This document shows, piece after piece, positions 56,329-62,223 of a stretch of DNA of 62,223 nt. This DNA is from Synechococcales cyanobacterium GL140_1_metabinner_5_sub (GTDB lineage: Bacteria; Cyanobacteriota; Cyanobacteriia; Cyanobacteriales; Chamaesiphonaceae). How positions within the stretch are numbered: position 1 is the stretch's first letter; every line of letters begins with the position of its first letter. A program made the position numbers and the translations under genes. Where the stretch lies: NCBI GenBank assembly GCA_025359065.1, contig JANYHM010000073.1:1-62223 (forward strand), read 5' to 3'. The notes beneath the pieces were generated by a model. The model searched no databases. It had not been told where the DNA came from and was given only the letters and a program-made list of their open reading frames with translations.

Positions 56329-58158
56329 TTAGCGCCGGAACAGATTGAAAATACTGAAGAGCGGACTGAGCGGATTCAGTATACTGCCCAAACCATCGGC
56401 CACACGGGTTGTGCCCGATCGACCAATCACCACAATATCGTTGTTGCGCAAAGTAGGATTAATGGTCTCATCAACTCCTTTGGCAAAATCCACCCCAATA
56501 GTGCGTTTGGTAACACTGCCATTGGGATTCAGACGAATCAGATCTATCGAGTTCTTGTTGGCACGCACTGGATCAAAACCACCGGCTGCCAAAATTGCCT
56601 GGTTGAGAGTGGTGGTTGGCGGCAGTTCGATTGTTGCTCCGCCTTGGCGAGAGTTTTTGATTTCACCCACCACATTCACCCTAATTACCCCAGGAGCAAA
56701 GGGAGCATTGGCCAGAGTATCGGTTTCGCCAGGATTTGGTGAAGTACCCGCCGGAATTTCGGGAATGATAATGCGATCGCCTTCTTGAAGCGCCAAATCT
56801 TGGCTGCTGTCACCTTGAGTTAACAAAGCCCATAAGTTGATGGTTTTAGCCTGACCACGACCATCGCGGTTAATGCGCAACAGCTTAATGCGACGCACAT
56901 CGGCAGTGGGTTTGATGCCTCCCGCCGACTGAATGGCTTGGGTAACAGTAGGAGCACTAAAGTTGACGTTTTGAATCGTGGCAGAGCCAGTGGCATTAGA
57001 TTCGCCTTTCACGTTGTAAGTACCAGGACGGTTTACCTGTCCTACCACTGCGATTTTGATCGGGTTCAATACTTGGGGACCAAAGCTACTGGATGCCAAC
57101 TGCCTACTACCTACCGAACCAATCACTGGATCTGTAGGTATGAAAATGGTGTCACCATTTTGCAGTGGTAGATCTTGGGTAGTGTCGCCAGCATTGAGTA
57201 AGCGTAGCAAGTTTACCGAAATTCTTTGGGGTGCGCCATTTCTGGTTAGGCGCTGCACCACAATGCGGCTGGCATCAGCAGAAGCCGTAGAACCACCAGC
57301 TAAACGCAAAGCTTCAGTCAGAGTAGGTAAGTTTAATCTTCCGCCGCCGGTAGTGGTAGTACCAGTAGGCTCTGCCTTCAGACTGTAAGTACCAGGTTTA
57401 GAAACTTCCCCAATAATGGCGATTTTAATGGCAGAGTCTTGGCTGCCAATGTTGGAATCTGAAATCCTGGAAATATCGCTGGCATTGACATTGGTTGCCG
57501 TAGGTACAAAAATTGCATCGCCATCACGCAATGTGAGATCTTGCGTAGGATCAGCGTTTTGCAGTACGGCCAATAGATCGAAGTAACCAACTCTGCTGCC
57601 GCGAGTTACGCGCACGCGGCGCAAGTTAGAGGTCTGGTTAACGCCACCAGCCAACTGTACAGCCTGACTGAGGGTAGGAAACTTGCGAGTTTCTGACAAA
57701 GGAATGTTATAAGAACCGGCACGGTTTACTTCACCAGCGATCGTCACCTGAATTGGTCTGGCTAGAAGTAAACCCACAGTAACATTGGGCACCCTTACAA
57801 AAGCTTTATAAGATTGTCCGATAATTTGGGAAGCCTGGTTGAGAGTGCGACCCGCTACTGGAATAGCGCCAATTAAAGGTAGGTTTACAGTGCCATCCAC
57901 CAGCACAATAAACTCGCCGCTATACTCTGGCACATTAAAAACATCTACCCGAACTCGATCGCCAGGGCCAAGGGTATAAGCGTTGGGATTACTATTTTGC
58001 TGCCGTTGAGGGGGTGTTACTCTGCTGGGCTGAGGTAAAGCCTTGGGTTTAGCTGATGCCACTTGGGGCAGCCCTAGAATTGCACATAGTGGGGTGCAAC
58101 TCAAGCCTATCAATAGCATCTTACAGAAGAACTTACTTAGCCTAGCAGTGTCAATCAT
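56329..58158 (-). CDS. Polysaccharide export protein with SLBB domains
   Basis: A 609-residue Wza-like protein. A signal sequence covers about residues 10-36 (LIGLSCTPLCAILGLPQVASA). The poly_export domain lies at about 58-140 (YTLGPGDRVRVDVFNVPEYS, then VDGTVNLPLIGAIPV). At least four SLBB repeats follow, each with the KIAVVGxVxxPGTYxL start and the LQxGDxIFIPT end. No obvious lipobox and no closing C-terminal outer-membrane helix are seen. It probably forms the periplasmic/outer-membrane channel for exopolysaccharide, with partner Wzc/Wzx genes elsewhere. Confidence 0.9.
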   Translation of the reverse strand: MIDTARLSKFFCKMLLIGLSCTPLCAILGLPQVASAKPKALPQPSRVTPPQRQQNSNPNAYTLGPGDRVRVDVFNVPEYSGEFIVLVDGTVNLPLIGAIPVAGRTLNQASQIIGQSYKAFVRVPNVTVGLLLARPIQVTIAGEVNRAGSYNIPLSETRKFPTLSQAVQLAGGVNQTSNLRRVRVTRGSRVGYFDLLAVLQNADPTQDLTLRDGDAIFVPTATNVNASDISRISDSNIGSQDSAIKIAIIGEVSKPGTYSLKAEPTGTTTTGGGRLNLPTLTEALRLAGGSTASADASRIVVQRLTRNGAPQRISVNLLRLLNAGDTTQDLPLQNGDTIFIPTDPVIGSVGSRQLASSSFGPQVLNPIKIAVVGQVNRPGTYNVKGESNATGSATIQNVNFSAPTVTQAIQSAGGIKPTADVRRIKLLRINRDGRGQAKTINLWALLTQGDSSQDLALQEGDRIIIPEIPAGTSPNPGETDTLANAPFAPGVIRVNVVGEIKNSRQGGATIELPPTTTLNQAILAAGGFDPVRANKNSIDLIRLNPNGSVTKRTIGVDFAKGVDETINPTLRNNDIVVIGRSGTTRVADGLGSILNPLSPLFSIFNLFRR

Positions 58159-58418
58159 TTTGAGTAGAGGTCTGTTAATTTATCTGGTGATTCATTTCCA
58201 TCTTATGCGCTTTTTTAGGGGTTTACCTTCGGCTGTTTGTCGTAGTTTTAGACGTTTACAACATTAATCACATTGATTGAGTGATTTAGCATGAGTTACC
58301 ACTAAGAATTACTAAAGAATTGGGTAAAAGGAGAAATATTTTCAAATCATAGACAATGATGCTCATGAACGGTTAATATGAGTATCCGTGAGTTTTGCCA
58401 TGAGTTTCAATATTCTCC

Positions 58419-58781
58419 ATGAACGCCCAAGAAATTATTCGCTCGATTGAGGCAGAATACCTCAAAAGTGACCTGCCAGAGCTTTTCATCGGTGACACCA
58501 TTAAAGTTGGGGTCAAGATCAAAGAAGGCGAAAAAGAACGGGTTCAACCCTACGAAGGGATCATCATTGCCAGACGGCATGGTGGTATTAATGAAACCAT
58601 TACCGTTCGGCGGGTTTTCCAAGGTGTAGGTGTAGAGCGGGTCTTCCTGCTGCATTCTCCCAAGGTAGATACCATCACAGTAGTCCGTCGTGGTAAGGTC
58701 AGAAGAGCTAAGCTTTTCTATCTTCGTGATCGCGTGGGCAAAGCCACTCGCGTTAAGCAGCGCTTCGATCGGGACAAGTAA
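58419..58781 (+). CDS. rplS: Ribosomal protein L19
   Basis: A 120-residue 50S protein at the interface with the 30S subunit. Typical blocks are [40 protein letters not shown] and [15 protein letters not shown], then [20 protein letters not shown]. tRNA-Trp follows 48 bases later. Confidence 0.97.
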   Translation: MNAQEIIRSIEAEYLKSDLPELFIGDTIKVGVKIKEGEKERVQPYEGIIIARRHGGINETITVRRVFQGVGVERVFLLHSPKVDTITVVRRGKVRRAKLFYLRDRVGKATRVKQRFDRDK

Positions 58782-58829
58782 GTCTCTATTGTAGTTGCCG
58801 ACAGAGGTTGATGGCAGTCTCTGTCCCCT

Positions 58830-58902
58830 GCGTCCTTAGTTCAGTTGGTAGAACGTTGGTCTCCAAAACCAAATGTCGAGGGTTCGAGTCCTTCAGGGCG
58901 CG
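58830..58902 (+). tRNA. tRNA-Trp (anticodon CCA)
   Basis: A 73-base cloverleaf. The acceptor stem GCGTCCT (58830-58836) pairs with AGGGCGC (58895-58901), with discriminator G as usual for tRNA-Trp. The anticodon loop is CTCCAAA with CCA at 58863-58865, inside stem TTGGT/ACCAA. The T arm is GGTTCGAGTCC. In many cyanobacteria secE and nusG follow this gene, but here a terminator follows. Confidence 0.96.
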
Positions 58903-58917
58903 TTTTTAGTTTTAGAG

Positions 58918-58948
58918 AAATACAGCTTGCTGCAAGCTGTATTTTTTT
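58918..58948 (+). terminator. Terminator after rplS and tRNA-Trp
   Basis: AAATACAGCTTG at 58918-58929 pairs perfectly with CAAGCTGTATTT around CTG. The stem's T run continues to 58948. It closes the rplS-trnW transcript. Confidence 0.93.
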
Positions 58949-58993
58949 GCGCAATGTTTTATGATTTCCACATAACTCCTTTTGCTCCCCGCC

Positions 58994-59500
58994 GTGCCTA
59001 TCTACAAACAGCAAAAAATAGACCTTCGTGAAATCTATCCTTGTCCCTGCTGTCGCGGGAATTTGCAGCAAATTATTTTGACCGAAGCTTTGGGCTGCGA
59101 TCGCTGTCAAAAAATCTTCGCTCTCTGGAAAGATGGCTATGTAATTGAGCAAACCTCTAGTCCTTATCACAACTGTTGGCGTTGGGATGGTAAACGCTGG
59201 CAAACCAAAAATCCAGCTTCTCAAAGTAGCTGGATCTTGTTTGGCGGTCTGGTTTTGACCGCAGCTTTTGCAGTTGGTGCTCTGCACCTGTTATCGCGCT
59301 CTTCTGAAAAAACTCCGATCGCGCCTCATACACCCAAAATCAGCAAAAAATCACCAATCTCACATAAACAGGCTTATTCAGACTTTCTTACTGGGCGGGC
59401 AACACGGGAAACCGGTGGACTGGATGGTCTACTTGCGGGGGGCGATTCTGAAGTAGCCAATCTTCTCGCACCAGCATTAGGGTCGTACAAATCTAAATGA
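58994..59500 (+). CDS. Zinc-ribbon membrane protein of unknown function
   Basis: A 168-residue protein. The N-terminus has a CxxC pair (CPCC, followed by GNLQQI) and a second pair (CDRC), forming a zinc ribbon like those of short rubredoxin/Trm112-type modules. One membrane span lies at about residues 73-94 (WILFGGLVLTAAFAVGALHL), followed by a Ser/Lys-rich tail of 70 residues. No ATG is available; GTG at 58994 gives MPIYKQQKIDL and is preferred over TTG at 58982. The last 127 bases overlap the convergent KH-domain gene. Confidence 0.7.
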   Translation: MPIYKQQKIDLREIYPCPCCRGNLQQIILTEALGCDRCQKIFALWKDGYVIEQTSSPYHNCWRWDGKRWQTKNPASQSSWILFGGLVLTAAFAVGALHLLSRSSEKTPIAPHTPKISKKSPISHKQAYSDFLTGRATRETGGLDGLLAGGDSEVANLLAPALGSYKSK

Positions 59501-59733
59501 ACCGACTGACCAGCTTCTCTGGCCGCAGCAGCCAAAACCGCTTTGGTGGCATGTAGGTGACGGTTATCAGTAGTCACCAGCATTGTCTGATCAACTTCAG
59601 CAAAACGCAGCCTTACCCAGACCCGCGCATGAGTGGGAATGTACTCACAATCTACGCGCAGGGCTTCAGGCTGGCTTAAAAAAGGCTTCAGCAAAGCAGT
59701 AATGAGCTGTTGGTATGGTGGATGACTTGCCAT
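59374..59733 (-). CDS. KH-domain RNA-binding protein, KhpA-like, without the GxxG loop
   Basis: A 119-residue protein directly after rpsP, the usual place of the KhpA-type KH gene. The N-terminal half (LITALLKPFLSQPEALRVDC) and the block HATKAVLAAAAREAGQSVHL match the family. Between them the RNA-contacting GRGGR turn is replaced by TTDNR, so the GxxG loop is absent. From about residue 88 a Pro/Ser/Arg-rich tail replaces the normal ending and is read through the antisense of the zinc-ribbon gene. Confidence 0.8.
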   Translation of the reverse strand: MASHPPYQQLITALLKPFLSQPEALRVDCEYIPTHARVWVRLRFAEVDQTMLVTTDNRHLHATKAVLAAAAREAGQSVHLDLYDPNAGARRLATSESPPASRPSSPPVSRVARPVRKSE

Positions 59734-59738
59734 CTAGA

Positions 59739-60020
59739 TTATGCGCTAGGTGCAGCCGCCGCCACCGCAACAGGTCTGACTGTAGCAGTCAAAATACTGG
59801 CGTTTACTAACAGTCTTCTGACAGTTTCGGTAGGCTGAGCACCTTGGCTAAGGCGAGCTTTGATGGCCTCTTCATTTAAGCGCACTTCTTTGGTGCGAGG
59901 ATTGTAAAAGCCTAATTCTTCTAGAGGGCGACCATCGCGGCGAGTGGTACTCTGACAAGCTACGATTCTATAGCTGGCTTCGCGCTTCTTGCCCTGTTTC
60001 TTGAGCCGTAATTTAACCAT
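59739..60020 (-). CDS. rpsP: Ribosomal protein S16
   Basis: A 93-residue 30S protein with the N-terminus [20 protein letters not shown] and the block [19 protein letters not shown]. The C-terminus adds an Ala-rich tail. The KH gene follows after five bases on the same strand, a pair conserved in many bacteria. ffh, often upstream in cyanobacteria, is not here. Confidence 0.97.
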   Translation of the reverse strand: MVKLRLKKQGKKREASYRIVACQSTTRRDGRPLEELGFYNPRTKEVRLNEEAIKARLSQGAQPTETVRRLLVNASILTATVRPVAVAAAAPSA

Positions 60021-60170
60021 GTGTTGAATGCTTGTGTAACTAACAAAGTTCCGATTCTATCACTAAACCCGCTGGTTCGTCATCTGTTTGGCAGCAAAAT
60101 CTGGTGAGTATTTTCTTTGGCGACCGATCTCTGGGCAAACTGAGACTATCAGTATCTACCAGCTTCACCT

Positions 60171-60566
60171 ATGAAAAATCTTTCTCCCATGATTCGACCA
60201 GCTATTTGTCTGATCGCGATCGGTTTCCTCACCATGATCTCGGCTTGTAATAGTTCCCAACAGACCGAGCCGGTTCGGCCTGCTGCCGCCCAAAAATCTG
60301 AAGTTAAATCTGGTGGAATTTACGTATACAAGGGTGGTGACGGCAGCTTAGGAACATTGAAAGTTTTGGCTACTGGCGACGGCACGGTAGATGTGCTGCT
60401 GTATAAAAATCGCTTTCAAACAGTCCCACGGTCGATCGATCTCAAGACTTTAGAAGTAAATGTCAAACACGAAATCTTGTCGGTGAGAGGCTTCCAGAAC
60501 TGGCAACCACAGATGGTGGCAGAGCAACCGGTCACGAAGGAGGAACTAGCTGAACCTCCTCAGTAG
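60171..60566 (+). CDS. Putative lipoprotein of unknown function
   Basis: A 131-residue protein. The hydrophobic start (AICLIAIGFLTMISAC) ends in a lipobox-like ISAC with the cysteine at residue 26, so it is probably lipid-anchored in the periplasm or outer membrane. The rest is a small beta-rich domain (GGIYVYKGGDGSLGTLKVLA) followed by VDVLLYKNRFQTVPRSID. I do not recognise a family. It stands alone and is divergent from rpsP. Confidence 0.7.
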   Translation: MKNLSPMIRPAICLIAIGFLTMISACNSSQQTEPVRPAAAQKSEVKSGGIYVYKGGDGSLGTLKVLATGDGTVDVLLYKNRFQTVPRSIDLKTLEVNVKHEILSVRGFQNWQPQMVAEQPVTKEELAEPPQ

Positions 60567-60703
60567 GGGTAGATTTTGGTCAGCCATTCACCAATGGCTT
60601 TGCTAGCTCACTGCCGAGCTTATTGTTCTCGATCAATGGAGCCAAAGCGGGCTTCATATATTGCTGTATATATGTCTTTTGTGTTTAAAAAATAGGATAT
60701 TAA

Positions 60704-61282
60704 ATGAGAAATATTATTATCGGGTTGATTAGTCTTTTAACTGTTCTTGTCTGCTCTATGGGTATAGCTGGTCGTCCAGTTTTCCAGGATTATACGATCG
60801 AACAGCTTGTAGAAAACTCTCATTTGGTTGCAATTGTTGAAAAACGTAAACCATTTGCTCAAATTTCGATTCCTGTAGCTGGGGGATGTAAAGAAGTCCG
60901 TTGGCCTTTTCAGATAAAAGAGGTGTTAAACCAGCAGACGGCTTTAGAAAATTTGCCACCAAGGAAGGCCATCGATTTAGCACTCTTAAAGAAATTGGCA
61001 GTGACTGGTAAAAAAATCGATGTCGAATTTAATGAAGTATCTACTAAAGATTGTATCTTCCGCATTGATAATCTTAGTGGGTACTCTTTTCCTTCTGAAA
61101 GATATACACCAATAACAACAAATTTATTTGAGAAGAAAAATACTTTTATTGCATTTATGGTGCTTAAAGGAAAAAGTTTAACGCTTACAACAATGAATTC
61201 TATTGAAAGCTCATCCCAAAAAAATAAGGTTCTGGAGATAGCCAGGAAATTGAGGTCAGCGGCTGTAACCAATGCCAATTAA
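60704..61282 (+). CDS. Exported protein of unknown function
   Basis: A 192-residue protein with an N-terminal hydrophobic segment (residues 3-23, IIIGLISLLTVLVCSMGIAG) that looks like a signal peptide. The mature part has two cysteines in GGCKEVRWPF and TKDCIFRIDN that could form a disulfide. No family recognised. The DNA is more AT-rich than in the housekeeping part of the window, which fits an accessory gene. An imperfect palindrome of TATATA type lies 30-50 bases upstream (60656-60675). Confidence 0.65.
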   Translation: MRNIIIGLISLLTVLVCSMGIAGRPVFQDYTIEQLVENSHLVAIVEKRKPFAQISIPVAGGCKEVRWPFQIKEVLNQQTALENLPPRKAIDLALLKKLAVTGKKIDVEFNEVSTKDCIFRIDNLSGYSFPSERYTPITTNLFEKKNTFIAFMVLKGKSLTLTTMNSIESSSQKNKVLEIARKLRSAAVTNAN

Positions 61283-61396
61283 CAACATCAATGAATTTGC
61301 TGTTAATTGCTATGGAACAAAGAAAGATTACTGCTTTGATTCTAAAAAGAGTCTTGTTAGAGGATTTTCAGTTAGAAATCGTTGTAAAATAAAGGA

Positions 61397-61717
61397 ATGT
61401 CGCAGCTTATTGAAGAAATTCGCCAAAAAATCACTGGAAATCTATTTGAGTTTTCCAAACATGCAGTTGACCAATCAATTTTGCGAGACATTCGAGTACA
61501 GGAGGTCATAGAAGTAATCATCACTGGACAAGTTATTGAAGACTATCCTGATGATGAATATGAACCTAGTTGTTTGGTAAGTGGACTAACACAGGCCAAC
61601 CGAAACATTCATATTCAATGCAGCTATCCTTCTCGTCCATTGATTAAAATAATTACTCTCTATGAGCCTAATTTAACTCAATGTAGTGATGTAGCGGTTC
61701 CACCTCGGATGAAATGA
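61397..61717 (+). CDS. DUF4258 family toxin-like protein
   Basis: A 106-residue protein with the DUF4258 pattern: FSKHAVDQSILRDIRVQEV, then GQVIEDYPDDEYEPSCLVSG and IKIITLYEPN. DUF4258 proteins are RelE-like in size and are often the toxin partners of YgiT-type antitoxins; one such antitoxin lies downstream. The last residues (AVPPRMK) are encoded by a MITE-like insertion, and without it the frame would stop two codons earlier, after DV. Toxicity is inferred from family and pairing, not shown. Confidence 0.75.
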   Translation: MSQLIEEIRQKITGNLFEFSKHAVDQSILRDIRVQEVIEVIITGQVIEDYPDDEYEPSCLVSGLTQANRNIHIQCSYPSRPLIKIITLYEPNLTQCSDVAVPPRMK

Positions 61718-61782
61718 ATTCAAGTAGCTCTAAGCCTTGCTATGCAACAATCACTCACACCACATTCGAGCCGGAACCGCTA
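61692..61782. mobile_element. MITE-like element with TA flanks between toxin and antitoxin genes
   Basis: The ends TAGCGGTTCC (61692-61701) and GGAACCGCTA (61773-61782) are exact inverted repeats. The match extends to 20 bases with three mismatches (61692-61711 against 61763-61782). Length is 91 bases counting both outer TAs. TA duplication is the mark of IS630/Tc1-mariner transposition. Removing one TA and the interior restores an early stop for the toxin and a normal 20-30-base gap to the antitoxin, which supports insertion. It has no coding capacity. Confidence 0.65.
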
Positions 61783-61805
61783 TAACTTTACTAAAAGGAG
61801 AAAGG

Positions 61806-62032
61806 ATGATGACCTTTAGCTGGAATGAAGAGCTTGTAGAACAAACCGTAACTTACTCGCTAGAGATGAATGGCCAACTTTTTCTAGTTGAAAATGTTCC
61901 TGCGCGGGTTAACATGGAAACCGGTGAACGTTTTTTTCTCCATCGACTGTTGAAAGTTTGCAGCGGATTGTTCTCGGCCAAAATAAACCAGCTCGTTTTA
62001 TTGAAACGCCGGTTTATGACTTTGTTGCATAA
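61806..62032 (+). pseudogene. YgiT-type antitoxin, cysteine-less and frameshifted
   Basis: AAGGAG at 61795-61800 precedes the ATG at 61806. The first 44 residues (EQTVTYSLEMNGQLFLVENV, then PARVNMETGERFF) match YgiT-family antitoxins. After the seven-T run at 61931-61937 the family sequence continues in another frame: PSTVESLQRIVLGQNKPARF, then IETPVYDFVA and a TAA at 62030-62032. One extra T would restore a 75-residue protein. As written, the frame instead runs to 62132 with an unrelated tail. Both usual CxxC zinc pairs are absent, as in other cyanobacterial members I recall. Confidence 0.8.
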
Positions 62033-62203
62033 TCTAGCTTACGAGCTAAGATTTCTGGAATTTGAGCCTTTGCTCGATCGATCCCTCCTTGATATCCGCC
62101 AAGAGTTTGATCTGTTGCAGTTTATCGGCTAAAAAAGTAAGGAAAGTGAATTCAATAATTTCTAGAATTGGTGATTTTTTGATCTTGGTAAAATCAATGT
62201 TAG

Positions 62204-62223
62204 GGTCACGTTGCAACGTGACC
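62204..62223. repeat. Perfect 20-base palindrome at the window edge
   Basis: GGTCACGTTGCAACGTGACC is its own reverse complement and runs into the end of the window. It could be the stem of a terminator, an operator, or the end of a further repeat element; what follows is not visible. Confidence 0.6.

Noticed and set aside
58841-59287. 148-residue minus-strand frame across tRNA-Trp and the zinc-ribbon gene
   Set aside because: It runs antisense through a tRNA and a terminator, and has no family features.
61272-61511. 79-residue plus-strand frame overlapping the DUF4258 gene
   Set aside because: Unremarkable composition, overlaps both neighbours in another frame, and the DUF4258 frame has a family match.

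Overview
The window is chromosomal DNA of a cyanobacterium. The evidence is direct: subunits of photosystem I (psaF, psaJ, psaL), photosystem II (psbY) and the cytochrome b6f complex (petC, petA, petM), a ferrochelatase carrying a C-terminal chlorophyll-binding helix, ycf39, a ycf49-type gene, cyanobacterial GlgC and Gap2, several cyanobacteria-plus-plastid families of unknown function (DUF3067, DUF2949, DUF3593), and many CGATCG cores, often as the HIP1 octamer GCGATCGC. A PatD-like gene and the psaF-psaJ-psaL order recall heterocyst formers and their unicellular relatives, but no differentiation genes are present and the genus cannot be fixed.

Layout. 1-1030: wreckage of two IS200/IS605-type tnpB genes with a right-end hairpin. 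1087-3776: von Willebrand A protein, hemH and convergent psbY. 4159-8913: a 1584-residue modular secreted or surface protein with three tandem beta domains, a NodB-like deacetylase domain and RTX-like repeats. 8980-16625: tRNA-Arg, pdxA, petM, ycf39, nadK, lpxC, DUF3067, the petC-petA operon, then a 600-bp intergenic region with a consensus promoter and several hairpins, a DUF2949 gene and a PatD-like gene. 16691-23632: rel/spoT, two TPR genes (one fused to a trypsin-like protease), the overlapping pyrH-frr pair, and era. 23907-30042: a periplasmic-binding-protein/DUF4912 fusion, queF, an unknown gene coupled to a molybdopterin oxidoreductase, and uvrB. 30186-40177: pentapeptide protein, HAD phosphatase, asparaginase, sodB, a coiled-coil protein, csaB, ycf49/DUF3593, an RDD membrane protein, glgC, moeA and a thioesterase. 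40222-45979: a ChaN-like gene and the pilM-N-O-Q operon for type IV pili. 46503-58158: argS, an SbmA-like ABC exporter, an EEP-family hydrolase, an Uma2 remnant, psaF-J-L, tsaD, an unknown membrane protein, gap2 and an SLBB polysaccharide-export protein. 58419-60020: rplS, tRNA-Trp, a zinc-ribbon membrane protein overlapping a KH-domain gene, and rpsP. 60171-62223: accessory genes ending in a damaged toxin-antitoxin module.

Most genes are housekeeping and apparently intact. They supply thylakoid electron transport, stringent response, translation, surface motility and export of surface polysaccharide. The most informative irregularities are at the right end. There a MITE-like element with TA flanks lies between a DUF4258 toxin and a cysteine-less YgiT antitoxin, and the antitoxin is itself frameshifted in a T run. 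Other places worth attention are the structured region before the DUF2949 gene, the 1584-residue modular protein, the PBP-DUF4912 fusion, the KH protein without its GxxG loop, and the palindromes between pilM and argS. No CRISPR array, prophage, rRNA operon or replication origin was seen.
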